A DNA stretch of 64,000 nucleotides from Pseudomonas psychrophila HA-4. GTDB lineage: Bacteria > Pseudomonadota > Gammaproteobacteria > Pseudomonadales > Pseudomonadaceae. Each line of letters starts with the position of its first letter. Positions within the stretch are counted from its first letter, which is position 1. The DNA is taken from assembly GCF_000282975.1 (NCBI RefSeq), contig NZ_ALJC01000128.1, positions 62,001-126,000 on the forward strand, written 5' to 3'. A program made the translations under genes and the position numbers. The notes under the pieces are model-generated. The model was not told the origin of the DNA. It ran no database searches and saw nothing but the letters and a program-made list of their open reading frames with translations. This document shows, piece after piece, positions 1 through 9,855 of the stretch.

Positions 1-1
1 G

Positions 2-508
2 ATGCTCAATTGGGCATACGAAGCGTTGGGCGAGCGTTCAGACGACTTGCTCGAACTGTACTGCGGCAACGGCAATTTCACCCTGCCGTTGGCGACCCGC
101 GTACGCAACGTGCTGGCCACTGAAATCAGCAAGACCTCGGTCAACGCCGCCTTGAACAACCTTAGCGACAACGCTGTGGATAACGTCAAGCTGGTGCGTT
201 TGTCAGCCGAAGAACTGACCGAAGCCCTGAACGAAGTCCGCCCGTTCCGCCGCTTGCAGGGCATTGACCTGAAAAGCTACGAATTCGGCAGCGTCTTTGT
301 AGACCCGCCGCGCGCAGGCATGGACCCAGACACCTGCGAGCTGACGCGTCGTTTCGACAACATCCTGTACATCTCGTGCAACCCGCTGACCTTGGCCGAA
401 AACATCGCCCAACTGCACGATACCCATCGTATTGAGCGTTGCGCCGTGTTTGACCAGTTCCCGTGGACTCACCACATGGAATCGGGTGTGTTGCTGGTTC
501 GTCGCTAA
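2..508 (+). CDS. trmA: tRNA (uracil-5-)-methyltransferase, C-terminal part
   Basis: This is the 3' part of the SAM-dependent enzyme that makes 5-methyluridine at position 54 of the tRNA T-loop. The gene is cut by the window edge, so the first ATG here is internal. The 168 residues show the Rossmann SAM motif ELYCGNGNF near residues 18-26, the motif FVDPPRAG near 99, and the catalytic motif SCNP near 125, whose cysteine is the nucleophile in the family. The end, [15 protein letters not shown], matches the TrmA C-terminus. It converges on the hasF end of the haemophore operon, with a REP hairpin in the gap. Confidence 0.95.
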   Translation: MLNWAYEALGERSDDLLELYCGNGNFTLPLATRVRNVLATEISKTSVNAALNNLSDNAVDNVKLVRLSAEELTEALNEVRPFRRLQGIDLKSYEFGSVFVDPPRAGMDPDTCELTRRFDNILYISCNPLTLAENIAQLHDTHRIERCAVFDQFPWTHHMESGVLLVRR

Positions 509-530
509 AGCGTTTAGCTGCGTACGTTAT

Positions 531-602
531 GTAGGCGCTGCCGCAGGCTGTGATCTTTCGATTTTAAAGATCAAAAGATCGCAGCCTGCGGCAGCTCCTA
601 CG
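531..602. repeat. REP-like hairpin between trmA and hasF
   Basis: An imperfect inverted repeat of roughly 30-nt arms (gtaggcgctgccgcaggctg on the left, its near complement ending gcggcagctcctac on the right) around a core rich in gatct and aaagatc. It fills the gap between two convergent genes and may act as a bidirectional terminator or mRNA 3'-end stabiliser. The same family recurs at 60824-60928 and, with a different flank, at 27562, 30951 and 32331. Confidence 0.8.
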
Positions 603-605
603 TGG

Positions 606-1934
606 TCAAGCCCTGCTGAAATACCCCGCCACCTGCAACAAATCCGCGTCATTCAATAAGCCCGCGTAGTACTTGAGTTGCACCCGCGCCAGTAAATACG
701 CGTACTTTGCCTCGGCCAAATCCCGCTTGGCGCTATACAGTTGCTGCTCGGCATCCAGTACATCCAGATTGACCCGCTCCCCGCCACTCACGCTTTTGCG
801 CGTTGCATTGACCAACGCACTGGCTGACTGCACGGCCATTTCGTAAGCCCGCACCTTGGCCGCCGCGCTGCTGTTGAGGTTGTACTGCTTGCGCAAGTCC
901 AGCAACGTCGCGGCTGTTTGCGCGTCCAGTTCGTGCTGCGCCTGCGACAGTTGCCGCGCCGCCTGTCGTGTCGATGCCGACACCGAGCCCCCGGCAAACA
1001 ACGGCACGCTGAGCTGGATGCCGACGCTGTTGGTGTCGTACTTCTGATGGTAGGTGCTCTCAGAGTCCGAGCTGGTTTGCCGACTGCTCGCGTACACACT
1101 GAGCTTGGGCAAATGCCCGGCCCGCTTGCGCTGCACTTCATACTCGGCCGAGGTCAGGGCGTGCTGTTGCGACGCCAGGTCCGGGTTATTGGCCAGGGCC
1201 AGCTCGCGCCAGCTTTCAAAGCGCTGCGGCTCCAAGGGCTGAATGCTGAAGTGCGGCAATAACGGGTCAAGCTGCTCCACCTGCAACGGCTCACCGAGCA
1301 TGGCCTCCAGTTCGTGCAAGGCGGCATCCAGTGTGTCTTGGGCTTCGATGTCCTGGGCGACCGCCAGACTCAGGCGTGCCTGGGTTTCCAGTACATCGGT
1401 GCGAGTGCCCTCGCCGCCTTTTAACAGCCGTTGATTGAGTTGCAGGCGTTCGCTGTACGCCCGTTTCTGCGCACGGCTGAGCTCAATCCGCTCCTGTGCC
1501 AACAAGGCCTGGCTATACGCACTTAAAACCCGCACCGCCAAATACTGGCTTTTACTGCGAAAACGCTCGTCGGCCAACAACGCCTGCGCCGCGCCTTGTT
1601 TGAAGCGCGCATAGGCCTCGTAGTCCAGCAGCGGTTGTTGCAGGGTCAGCGTTGCCGCATAACTGCGGTAATCGCGGTCGGTCTTTGTGTGCGATTGCGT
1701 GACTTCAGACTCATTGCGCGAGTTGCTGTAATTCCACGCCAGCGTCGGCAACAGGGCTGAACGCCCGAGGACACGGTTTTCCTGGCCCGCAGCCCGCTCT
1801 TCTATCGCCGCCTGAAAGGTCGGATCGTTGCGCACCGCCAAGTCATAGGCTTCAAGCAAACCCAATGCCTGTACCGGGCTGGCGAATAGCGCGACCAGCA
1901 TCAACACCCCGCTGCACAATCCACGCACACTCAT
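606..1934 (-). CDS. hasF: TolC-family outer-membrane channel of the haemophore type I secretion system
   Basis: A 442-residue TolC-like outer-membrane protein, the last gene of the has operon. A Sec signal peptide is visible (hydrophobic core about residues 7-20, cleavage likely after PVQA), followed by two OEP repeats rich in long helices; Q, A and L dominate. It should form the outer-membrane and periplasmic tunnel through which HasD/HasE export HasA. Its ATG overlaps the 3' end of hasE by 4 nt, so translation is probably coupled. By sequence alone it could equally be called AprF/PrtF-like; the upstream hasA decides the name. Confidence 0.88.
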   Translation of the reverse strand: MSVRGLCSGVLMLVALFASPVQALGLLEAYDLAVRNDPTFQAAIEERAAGQENRVLGRSALLPTLAWNYSNSRNESEVTQSHTKTDRDYRSYAATLTLQQPLLDYEAYARFKQGAAQALLADERFRSKSQYLAVRVLSAYSQALLAQERIELSRAQKRAYSERLQLNQRLLKGGEGTRTDVLETQARLSLAVAQDIEAQDTLDAALHELEAMLGEPLQVEQLDPLLPHFSIQPLEPQRFESWRELALANNPDLASQQHALTSAEYEVQRKRAGHLPKLSVYASSRQTSSDSESTYHQKYDTNSVGIQLSVPLFAGGSVSASTRQAARQLSQAQHELDAQTAATLLDLRKQYNLNSSAAAKVRAYEMAVQSASALVNATRKSVSGGERVNLDVLDAEQQLYSAKRDLAEAKYAYLLARVQLKYYAGLLNDADLLQVAGYFSRA

Positions 1935-3259
1935 TCCTCCACCAACGCCATGTGCGTGCGGTCCAGTAAGGGTTTAAACAGGTAATTAAGCATCGAGCGC
2001 TCGCCGGTGCGCACAAAGGCCTCGACCGGCATGCCGGGGCGAATCTGCAAACCGGCCAGTTGCGCCATGCCCTCGGCGCTGACCTGCGCCCGCAGCGTGT
2101 AATACGGTTCATCGGTGCGCTCATCGACCTGACGGTCTGCCGACACCAGCGTCACTTCGCCCGCCACCCGTGGCGTGGTGCTTTGACTAAAGGCCGAGAA
2201 CATCAGTTGCACCGGCAACCCGGCGTGAACCTTGTCCGCCAGTTCCACCGGCACCCGCGCCTCGACCAGTAACGGCTCGCCCTGCGGGACGATTTCCATC
2301 AGGGCCTGGCCCGGCCGGATCACCCCGCCTTCGGTAAACACATCGAGCCCGACCACAATCCCCGCCACCGGAGCGCGTAACTGGCTGTTGGCCAGTTCAA
2401 ACTCCGCAGACGCCAGGCGGTTGCGCAAGTCTTCGCTGCGTATGCGGGTGTCTGCTAATTGCGTACGGACTTCTTTCTGATATTCCTCGCTCAGTTGGCG
2501 AATTTTCAGGCGCATCTCCTGCACCTGACGCTGCAATTGCCCGATACGACCATAGTCTTCGCTGATCGAGCCCAGCACTTGGGCGTACACCCGCTCGCTG
2601 TCCAGCAGTCGATTACGCGGTATGTACCCTTCGCGGGCCAATTCGCGCAGGCCTTGCAGTTGCTCGTCCAATGCCATGCGTTGCAGCACTTTATTAGCTT
2701 GCGAGTCACGCACCCCGCGCAATTGCGCCTCGGCTCCGGCGATGCTTTCGCCGATGCCTTGCTGATCGAGCAGCAACGCCTGACGCCGGCTGGCGAACAA
2801 CTGCTGTTGCAATGCCAGGTTCGACGCCACTTCGGGCTCGTGATGCAGCGCCATCAGCTCAGCAGGAAAACTCACACCCGCAGCACCCTCAACCTCGGCA
2901 TTGAGCCGGGCCTCGCTGGCCAACGAGCCATAAAACTGGCTGCGCAGTGACTGCGCCTGGCCCAGCAATGGCGTTTCCTTAAGCCGGATCAGCACTTGTC
3001 CCGCTTGCACACGGTCGCCATCACGTACGTCGATGCGCTCAACAATCCCGCCACTGGGATGCTGAACCACTTTGCGATTACCCGACACCATGACCTTGCC
3101 CGACACCGCGACGCCTTTGTCCAGCGGCGCCAAAGCAGCCCAAGCAAGAAATCCGAGAAACCCGCCGAGCATCAGCAGCCAACCCAGGCGCGCATGGCGA
3201 CGGTCGTCCAGTTGCAGGACGTTACGCTCATAGGGTGGTTTGGCGTTTGCGACACTCAT
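1931..3259 (-). CDS. hasE: HlyD-family periplasmic adaptor of the haemophore exporter
   Basis: A 442-residue membrane-fusion protein joining the inner-membrane ABC transporter HasD to the outer-membrane channel HasF. It has a short cytoplasmic N-terminus, one transmembrane helix about residues 25-47 ([19 protein letters not shown]), a lipoyl-like half ([13 protein letters not shown]) at about 65-78, a long coiled-coil middle (about 110-290), and the second lipoyl/beta-barrel part ([12 protein letters not shown]) near 295. This is the AprE/HasE/PrtE layout and length. The start overlaps hasD by 4 nt and the end overlaps hasF by 4 nt. Confidence 0.9.
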   Translation of the reverse strand: MSVANAKPPYERNVLQLDDRRHARLGWLLMLGGFLGFLAWAALAPLDKGVAVSGKVMVSGNRKVVQHPSGGIVERIDVRDGDRVQAGQVLIRLKETPLLGQAQSLRSQFYGSLASEARLNAEVEGAAGVSFPAELMALHHEPEVASNLALQQQLFASRRQALLLDQQGIGESIAGAEAQLRGVRDSQANKVLQRMALDEQLQGLRELAREGYIPRNRLLDSERVYAQVLGSISEDYGRIGQLQRQVQEMRLKIRQLSEEYQKEVRTQLADTRIRSEDLRNRLASAEFELANSQLRAPVAGIVVGLDVFTEGGVIRPGQALMEIVPQGEPLLVEARVPVELADKVHAGLPVQLMFSAFSQSTTPRVAGEVTLVSADRQVDERTDEPYYTLRAQVSAEGMAQLAGLQIRPGMPVEAFVRTGERSMLNYLFKPLLDRTHMALVEE

Positions 3260-5001
3260 GCTTTGTTCGCCTCTACGGTGCCCAGTCGGTAGCTCACATT
3301 CATGGCCGGTTTGGGCGCCGCTGGCTTGGGCGCGGCGAGCACCTTGGCGGTGGGGCCAAAGGCTTGTAACTGGCCCTCACGCAGGATCAACAGTTGATCC
3401 GTGAGGGTCAGCACGTTGGGTTTGTGGGTAATCAGGATCAGCGTGCGCTTGAGCTGTTTGAGTTGGGCAATGGCCTGTAACAAGGCTTGCTCCCCGGCTT
3501 CATCAAGGTTGGCGTTGGGTTCATCGAGCACGATCAATGCGGGCAAGCCGTACAACGCACGGGCCAGGCCGATGCGTTGCTTCTGCCCGCCCGACAACCC
3601 GGCGCCGCCGTCGCCCAGACGGGTTTCGTAGCCTTCGGGCATTTGCAAAATCAGTGAATGCACACCTGCCATCTGCGCCGCCGCCAACACCTTGTCGGCA
3701 TCAACCTGCGCAAAGCGTGCGATGTTTTGCGCGATGGTCCCGGCAAACAGCTGAATGTCCTGAGGCAAATACCCCAGATGCGGGCCGAGTTGCTGTTTGT
3801 CCCATTGCGACAGTTGCGCACCATCCAACCGAACCTTGCCAGCCAGCGGCTGCCAGACCCCAATCAGCAAGCGGGCCAACGTCGACTTGCCGCAGCCTGA
3901 CGGGCCGATCACACCGAGCACCTGCCCGGCGGGCAGGGTAAAACTCAGGTTGCTCAACGTGGCACGCCGCGTTCCGGGTGCGCTGGCGCTGAGTTGCTCG
4001 ACCGCCAGCTCGCCGCGTGGAATGGGCAGCGCCATACGCTGCGGGCGGGCCGGATGCGCCTGCAGCAGTGATTCGAGGCGTTGATAGGCCAGGCGCGCTG
4101 AAGTCCATTGCTTCCACACGCCAATCAACTGATCGATAGGGCTCAGCACCCGGCCCATCAGAATGGACCCGGCGATCATCATCCCGGCGGTGATTTGCCC
4201 TTGCACCGCCAGCAATGCGCCCAGCCCCAGCACCAGTGATTGCAGGGCCAGACGTACGCCTTTGGACCAGGCACCGACACTGGCGGTTTTTTCACTGGCC
4301 AGGTTCTGCTGCGCCAAAAATGCCGTGTGCTGCGCCAGCCAACGGCCACGCAAGGTCGCGAGCATGCCCATCGCCTCAATGGCTTCGGCATTGCGCAAAT
4401 GCGCGCTGGCCTGCTGGGTGGCCTCAACCGATAACTCGCTGGCGGCCTTGAGCGGCCCCTGCGACACCCGCTGATTAAGCCACGCCAGCAGCATCAACAG
4501 CACCGCCCCACCGAGAGCCAGCAGCCCCAACCACGGGCTGAACATAAAGATCACACACAGGTACACCGGAAACCACGGCGCATCGAAAAACGCGAACAAC
4601 GCATTGCCGGTCGCGAACTGGCGCAGGCTGGTCAGGTCATTCAGCGCCTGCCCGGCCGCCGGGCTACCGGTGTTTAACTGCGCCTCAAAGGCGGCGTCGT
4701 AGACCCGCTGATTCAAGCGCATGTCCATTTGCGTACCGAGGCGGATCACCACCTGGCTGCGCACCCATTCCAACGCGCCCATCAGGCCAAACAGACCGAG
4801 GATCATCAGCGTCAGCATCAACAGGGTCATTTCATTGCCCGAGGCCAACACCCGGTCGTACACCTGCAACATGTACAGCGCGGGGGCCAGCATCAGTAAA
4901 TTGATCACGGCCGAGAACAGGCCAATGTTGAAAAAAGCACGTTTGTAGGCCGTCAAGGCAGCCAGCATCTCGTTGGCGACGTGGGCTTTGGGCCGGGTCA
5001 T
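3256..5001 (-). CDS. hasD: Type I secretion ABC transporter (permease/ATPase) for HasA
   Basis: A 581-residue half-transporter that energises haemophore export. The N-terminal part carries about six membrane helices (the first near residues 23-47); the C-terminal part is a nucleotide-binding domain with Walker [10 protein letters not shown] near 365, signature [15 protein letters not shown], Walker [13 protein letters not shown] and the switch-region motif LILITHKP. It lacks the N-terminal C39 peptidase, as expected for exporters of C-terminal-signal substrates. It lies 113 nt downstream of hasA, separated by a REP hairpin, and is translationally coupled to hasE. The family includes AprD and PrtD; the context makes it HasD. 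Confidence 0.92.
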   Translation of the reverse strand: MTRPKAHVANEMLAALTAYKRAFFNIGLFSAVINLLMLAPALYMLQVYDRVLASGNEMTLLMLTLMILGLFGLMGALEWVRSQVVIRLGTQMDMRLNQRVYDAAFEAQLNTGSPAAGQALNDLTSLRQFATGNALFAFFDAPWFPVYLCVIFMFSPWLGLLALGGAVLLMLLAWLNQRVSQGPLKAASELSVEATQQASAHLRNAEAIEAMGMLATLRGRWLAQHTAFLAQQNLASEKTASVGAWSKGVRLALQSLVLGLGALLAVQGQITAGMMIAGSILMGRVLSPIDQLIGVWKQWTSARLAYQRLESLLQAHPARPQRMALPIPRGELAVEQLSASAPGTRRATLSNLSFTLPAGQVLGVIGPSGCGKSTLARLLIGVWQPLAGKVRLDGAQLSQWDKQQLGPHLGYLPQDIQLFAGTIAQNIARFAQVDADKVLAAAQMAGVHSLILQMPEGYETRLGDGGAGLSGGQKQRIGLARALYGLPALIVLDEPNANLDEAGEQALLQAIAQLKQLKRTLILITHKPNVLTLTDQLLILREGQLQAFGPTAKVLAAPKPAAPKPAMNVSYRLGTVEANKA

Positions 5002-5034
5002 GAAGAGGGTTCCGTGGAAAAATCACCGATCAAA

Positions 5035-5087
5035 CTGCGGGAGCTGCCTCGCCAGCGAGGTCATCGCGAGCAAGCCCGCTCCCACAG
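5035..5087. repeat. REP-like hairpin between hasA and hasD
   Basis: Inverted repeat running from ctgcgggagctgcctcgcc to gcgagcaagcccgctccca with a short loop. It sits after the haemophore stop codon and before the exporter genes on the same transcript. Such a hairpin could protect the 3' end of hasA mRNA or partly stop transcription, keeping the secreted protein more abundant than its exporter. That effect is inferred. Confidence 0.75.
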
Positions 5088-5114
5088 GATTGGGTTCAAG
5101 GCTGAGAGAGCGCG

Positions 5115-5744
5115 TTAAGCCGCCAGCGCCCAGTCTTGGGCAGCGTCTTGCACACCGACCAGACCGATATCAGCCGCAAACGCGGTGTCGGCGTGCGCCA
5201 GACCGGCAGCCGCCAGTTGGTCGAAGGTCGAATCGGTGCTCAGGTTGAACTCGCTCAGCAGGGTGTTGAGCACGCCATCCAGGCCCGCCACGTTGCCGCG
5301 CATCAGGCCGTAGATCACGTCCTGAACGGCGTTGCCTGCACGGCCAGCATCGCTGGCGGCGGACAGGTCGAGGCCGTTGAAGGAGACAAAATAGTCTTGA
5401 AGTGCAAAATCGCTGCCTTTACCACCGGTCAATCCAGTGCCCAATTGGACGCTGTCCAACTCACCCCACAAATAGTGATTCATATTGTCGCCGGGCGACA
5501 CAAGTGGGTTATACACATAGTGCAAACCATTATCCGTATCGCTACCGGCGATGTAAGCATATTCAGAGTTATTGGCACCAGAAGTAGCGTATTGCTCGCC
5601 ATCATATTTACCATCACCCGTGTTAAACCCACCGGTATTGCCTGTACCATGGCCGGCTGTTTTGAAGCCTGTGGACCAGACACTGAGCACGTCTTTAATG
5701 GAAATATCACCGAATGCGGAGCTGTATGTAATTGAAACAGTCAT
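5115..5744 (-). CDS. hasA: Secreted haemophore HasA
   Basis: A 209-residue haem-binding protein secreted without a signal peptide; it captures haem outside the cell and passes it to HasR. No N-terminal signal is present, and the C-terminus ends in the aliphatic type I secretion tail DWALAA. The haem ligands can be placed: His32 in the first loop and Tyr76 in the motif LHY, with His90 (NHYLWGELDS) where family members have the histidine that hydrogen-bonds the tyrosine. The family core VIYGLMRG and NLSTDSTFDQLAAAG is conserved. Compared with Serratia and P. aeruginosa HasA as I recall them, the His loop is about six residues shorter and the Tyr-to-His segment six longer. Confidence 0.93.
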   Translation of the reverse strand: MTVSITYSSAFGDISIKDVLSVWSTGFKTAGHGTGNTGGFNTGDGKYDGEQYATSGANNSEYAYIAGSDTDNGLHYVYNPLVSPGDNMNHYLWGELDSVQLGTGLTGGKGSDFALQDYFVSFNGLDLSAASDAGRAGNAVQDVIYGLMRGNVAGLDGVLNTLLSEFNLSTDSTFDQLAAAGLAHADTAFAADIGLVGVQDAAQDWALAA

Positions 5745-5841
5745 ACCGTAACCTCTTCCTTGGAAAGTTTTAGTGAGCGCACACCCAAGTGTGCATTTAC
5801 CCGACAGGGCAAATTCCTTGTTAAGAAATATCGCTTATTCC

Positions 5842-8616
5842 TTAAAACTTATATTCGAGCATACCGCTCAGTGTTCGTCCGCGCGCCAGACTCAAGTTAT
5901 TAACATCACCCATGGCAACAAAGTAGGCTTCGTCCGTAGCGTTTTCCATCACCAACGAAATATTAAAATCATCAGTCATCCAATAACTGGCATACAGGTC
6001 ATACACACTGTATTTTGGCCACATCGCCTGTTCAATGGACTTATAGCTATGTGCATTTAGATCCTTGCCGTTACCTGGGCTGTAACGCAGGCGAACGCCT
6101 GCATCCAGACGCCGCTCCAGGAAGCGCGCACCAACTGTTAATGAACCTCGATCCGCAGGCATATAGGTTGCATTGCCCATTATTCCGCCACAATCGACTG
6201 CGTTGTTGTTCACTTCATCATCCAGCCATTCACTTTCGCTGACAGGACGAAGACCTATTTTTCCATCTGGCCGGGTATAACGCTCAATATAACTCTTAAG
6301 TTTTTTCCCATATTTTTTTGCTCCCCCCATGTAGTAGCGCTTGGAGCAAAAATCGTTACTACCAATCATATGGGTATAGCTAAAGTTTGTATAAACACGT
6401 CCCATATCATAATTGGCTTGGTACTCAACCCCCCGGAAGCGTGTATCACTCAAATTATTAACGTACGCCAGATCGCCAAAATTACCGGTTGTCGTCTCCG
6501 GCAATGAAATACCGTACTGCATAAATGAGAAGTTCTTAATCCGATTATCAAAGTACGAGACTTTCATCCCCAGCCGGTCATTATTGAAAAACAACGACTC
6601 CTTGAAGATATTGAAACCTACCTCCCAGTCTTTGGACTCTTCAGCCTTGAGGAAAGGGTTTGGGAAGACCCGCTCAGGTGCTTCGCCACCATGGGGACGC
6701 CCGGTCATGAATACTTCCGTCACTGCCGGTGGACGCCAGCCTTTACCGACGTGCGAGTACAGTTGCAGCCAATCCACTCCGGGCTTGATAGCGATGCCGA
6801 ACGTTGGCGAAAAACGACCGCTCTCATTGTCGACGTCATACATTTTTTCTACACGTTTGGCCGGATCGAGATTGATCACAGGCACGCCGTTTTCATAACG
6901 GACAATATTTTTCTCGTAGAGCGTTATGCCTGTTTTACCTTCCAGGCGATAGCGGTCATAGCGCAGACCACCGCTCAGGTTCAACCAACCGTTGTAGTCA
7001 TACTCCAGATTACTGAACAGACTGGCCATGGTGCGCTTGCCAGAGGGGTTCGCGCCCTCTACATAAGGCAGCGATTGTTCGTTGACGGCGGCCACTTTGT
7101 TGGTGCGCGGCGTGAATGTGTCCTGATACATCTCCAGGCCGTAATTCACGCTCAACTGACCATAGGTGTCGAAGTTAAACAGTGAAGTGTTTTGCACCAA
7201 CCCGCCCCAGGTCTCCGTCTGGAAACGGTCTTTATAAGCACCAAAGGCGTTGTTAGCCGTGGCGTCATGCCGGGCATTGGCACGGTCCAGTTGCGTATCG
7301 ACGTAATACAGCTTGGCCTTCAGATCGATCAGTTCGTTGTCCGGGTTCCAGCTGTAATCCATGGCGTAGTTGGCGGTGCTCAGATTGTTTTTGCTGTGCC
7401 GGACGTAGTCATAACCCGACCCATCTGCCTTGGCATATGTCCAGGCATCATTGCTGTCGCTGTCGGTGTTCAGGTAGCTCAACTGCACACGCTGATCGTT
7501 CGGCAGGTTAAGACCGAACTTGGCCATTTGCGAGCGAGTCACGCTGCCTGCGTCACCGACTTCACTTTTCAGCCAGCTTTTCCAGGCTTCAGGGCGTACA
7601 TCCTTGAGCCGCATCTGAGACCCTAAATTGCCCGCATGCTGGCGCCCGCTGCGGTAGTTGCCGAAGTGCCGCTCGCTCACGGCAAACAGGGCATCACCGA
7701 TATCGTTGCCAAACGCGAACACCCCGCCACCGTTGAAATAGGTGCCGTTGCCCATGTTGCCGATACCGCTGCCGGCACGAATGCGCCCGCCGTATTCTTT
7801 GCCGTCTTTCAAGAAGTCACTGGCTTCGAGGGTTCTGAATGTGGCGATCCCCCCGATAACGCCGGCACCGCCCAGGGTGGACTGCGAGCCTTTGTCGATT
7901 TCGATGCTGGAGACCATTTCCGGGTCGATCAACATCACGCCATTGCGGTGCTGGTGGCCGTTGACGTTGAAGTTCTGGCGCATGCCATCAACGTTCATGT
8001 TGACCCGGCCATAGTCCTGAACCCCACGAATATTGATCGACAAACCTGGGTCCCGCTGGTCGACGGCCGTGTACACGCCGGGGGTTTCTTCGAGCATGTC
8101 GGCGGCATGGCGCGGAGCACGCTTGTTGATTTGCTCGCGGGTAATCACCGCAACTGCCTGAGGTGTTTGGTACACCCAGTCTGCGCCGTTGCTGTTCTCA
8201 CTGGCGGTCACCGAGGTGGTGCCCAGCGCCAGCGCACCTTTGGCCTCACCGCTCACACGGGTCAGGGTCACTTGGCGTTCACCCGTAAAGCGGTATTCCA
8301 CCGGATTGCTGCCCAGCAGGCGCGCCAGGCCTTCCTGCACACCGAAGTCACCGTTAAGGGGCTGCGAAGTCAGGCCACGCAGCATCTGGCTGTCGAACAG
8401 CACCTGCAAACCGGCTTGCTCAGCAAACACCAGCACCGCTTTGTCCAGCGGCTGCGCCGGGATGTGGAAGGCGATGAATTCTTGCGCAATGGCGCTGCTG
8501 ACTTTTTCAACGGCGTGCACCGGTGCGTGCGCCGCCAACACGGCCAATATTCCCACATGTACAGCAAAGGCTAACCGGCTTGCGGGCTGCTTCCCTTTGC
8601 GCTGACTAACGACCAT
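5842..8616 (-). CDS. hasR: TonB-dependent haemophore/haem receptor with signalling domain
   Basis: A 924-residue outer-membrane receptor that takes haem from HasA and, through its N-terminal extension, signals to HasS/HasI. Reading from the ATG at 8616, a signal peptide (about residues 10-37, ending PVHA) is followed by an STN domain (FHIPAQPLDKAVLVFAEQ, about 50-120), a plug with INIRGVQDYGRVNMNVDGMR, and a 22-stranded barrel ending in SGMLEYKF, which has the terminal aromatic typical of outer-membrane proteins. A longer reading frame starts with TTG at 8670, but that would run through the Fur-box-like site, so 8616 is preferred. hasA follows after 97 nt. Confidence 0.92.
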   Translation of the reverse strand: MVVSQRKGKQPASRLAFAVHVGILAVLAAHAPVHAVEKVSSAIAQEFIAFHIPAQPLDKAVLVFAEQAGLQVLFDSQMLRGLTSQPLNGDFGVQEGLARLLGSNPVEYRFTGERQVTLTRVSGEAKGALALGTTSVTASENSNGADWVYQTPQAVAVITREQINKRAPRHAADMLEETPGVYTAVDQRDPGLSINIRGVQDYGRVNMNVDGMRQNFNVNGHQHRNGVMLIDPEMVSSIEIDKGSQSTLGGAGVIGGIATFRTLEASDFLKDGKEYGGRIRAGSGIGNMGNGTYFNGGGVFAFGNDIGDALFAVSERHFGNYRSGRQHAGNLGSQMRLKDVRPEAWKSWLKSEVGDAGSVTRSQMAKFGLNLPNDQRVQLSYLNTDSDSNDAWTYAKADGSGYDYVRHSKNNLSTANYAMDYSWNPDNELIDLKAKLYYVDTQLDRANARHDATANNAFGAYKDRFQTETWGGLVQNTSLFNFDTYGQLSVNYGLEMYQDTFTPRTNKVAAVNEQSLPYVEGANPSGKRTMASLFSNLEYDYNGWLNLSGGLRYDRYRLEGKTGITLYEKNIVRYENGVPVINLDPAKRVEKMYDVDNESGRFSPTFGIAIKPGVDWLQLYSHVGKGWRPPAVTEVFMTGRPHGGEAPERVFPNPFLKAEESKDWEVGFNIFKESLFFNNDRLGMKVSYFDNRIKNFSFMQYGISLPETTTGNFGDLAYVNNLSDTRFRGVEYQANYDMGRVYTNFSYTHMIGSNDFCSKRYYMGGAKKYGKKLKSYIERYTRPDGKIGLRPVSESEWLDDEVNNNAVDCGGIMGNATYMPADRGSLTVGARFLERRLDAGVRLRYSPGNGKDLNAHSYKSIEQAMWPKYSVYDLYASYWMTDDFNISLVMENATDEAYFVAMGDVNNLSLARGRTLSGMLEYKF

Positions 8617-8648
8617 TTTTGTTATCCCCAGGCTTACGTGCTTTTTTA

Positions 8649-8663
8649 TGAGAATGAATCTCA
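8649..8663. promoter_or_regulatory. Fur-box-like palindrome upstream of hasR
   Basis: TGAGAATGAATCTCA fits the TGATAATNATTATCA core of the Fur consensus and is almost a perfect palindrome. It lies 33 nt upstream of the hasR start, so iron-bound Fur could block transcription of hasR-hasA-hasD-hasE-hasF. Confidence 0.65.
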
Positions 8664-8758
8664 ATAGCAAGACGTGCGGGCGGGGGAAAGTCAGTAACGG
8701 TTTTTGCGAATAATTTTCAGAAGCCCGGTTTGGCTGGTGAAACCCGCGTAGGAGCGGT

Positions 8759-9769
8759 TTAGTAAATCAGGCTGACGCCCGCCAGCTCCACACGTTTTAC
8801 GTGCAGTTCCTGGGTGAGGGTGTGCAAGGCGCTGTCGAGCATTTCGAGGCGGAAGACGCCGCTGACTTGCCGATCAGCCAAGGCTCGGTTGGCCAAAACG
8901 ATTTTCCCGGGGCGATAGCGGTTGAGTTGCTCGATCACGCGGGCCAACGGCTGGCGATCAAAAATCAGCACGCCGCGTCGCCAACTGGTGGCCGCACTCA
9001 GGTCATAACCGGGCAAGGGTTGCACGCCATTGCGCGCGCTGTAACGCGCACTTTGCCCCTCTTGCAGGGTTTGTCGGGCCGCGCCTTGAACCGGCGGGCT
9101 TTGCAGGCTCACAGCGACGCTGTGTTGCAACACCCCGACCCAGGCCTGGTCGCTGCTTTGGCGACCGACGACAAATTGTGTGCCCAAGGCTTTGGTTTGC
9201 CCGCCTGCGCTTTGCACCACAAAGGGCCGGACTTCTGCCTCGCCCATCGGCGCCACGTCAAACACTGCCGAGCCCGCCAGCAGGCTGATTCGACGTTCGT
9301 AGGTGTCGTAGTCGATGCGGATGGCGCTCGACGCATCCAGCTCCACCGAGCTGCCGTCATCAAGCTGCACGGTACGGATTTCTCCTGCGCCGGTGCGGTA
9401 GTCGGACTGCATATTAATCAGCGCCGTCGGGCCGCTGATCCAGCCCACTGCTAACACCAAGGACAGTACCGCAGCACGCCCGACCCAGCGCAGCGGGCGC
9501 CTGCGCCGAGTCACTGGCGCGGGGCGCGGCGCTTCCTGGCGCTGACGGTGTGGGGCTGGCCTGGCCATTTGCGGGTCCAGCGCCAATGCTCCCAAGGCCG
9601 CCCAGGTCTGTTCGGCAAACGCCAAGGCGGGCGCATGGCGTTCATCAGCGGCCAACCATTGTTCGAGTTGTGCCTGCGCCGCCTCGTCCAAGTCACCCGC
9701 GTGCAGGCGCACCGCCCACTCGGCGGCCGTCTCAGTGATGATCTGTTGTTCGGGGCCTTGGCTATTCAC
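8759..9769 (-). CDS. hasS: FecR-family anti-sigma factor
   Basis: A 336-residue inner-membrane regulator that relays the HasR signal to the ECF sigma factor HasI. The N-terminal cytoplasmic DUF4880 domain (about 1-60; WAVRLHAGDLDEAA) should bind HasI; a transmembrane helix follows (about 98-118; VLSLVLAVGWISG), then the periplasmic FecR domain (VQLDDGSSVELDASSAI) and a C-terminal domain that contacts the receptor's STN. The start codon is GTG with a weak ribosome-binding site. It lies 86 nt downstream of hasI and 142 nt upstream of hasR. The symbol rests on the has context. Confidence 0.85.
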   Translation of the reverse strand: MNSQGPEQQIITETAAEWAVRLHAGDLDEAAQAQLEQWLAADERHAPALAFAEQTWAALGALALDPQMARPAPHRQRQEAPRPAPVTRRRRPLRWVGRAAVLSLVLAVGWISGPTALINMQSDYRTGAGEIRTVQLDDGSSVELDASSAIRIDYDTYERRISLLAGSAVFDVAPMGEAEVRPFVVQSAGGQTKALGTQFVVGRQSSDQAWVGVLQHSVAVSLQSPPVQGAARQTLQEGQSARYSARNGVQPLPGYDLSAATSWRRGVLIFDRQPLARVIEQLNRYRPGKIVLANRALADRQVSGVFRLEMLDSALHTLTQELHVKRVELAGVSLIY

Positions 9770-9855
9770 GTGTGAATCTCAATTTCTCGTTATATATAAG
9801 CAGTGACGTCTTACCGAGCAATTATCAGTAAGCCGTTTATCAAAAGACTGGCAGG

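Noticed and set aside
7636-8574. Long plus-strand frame of 312 codons opposite hasR
   Set aside because: It is antisense to a clear TonB-dependent receptor and has no family resemblance; GC-rich third positions create such shadows.
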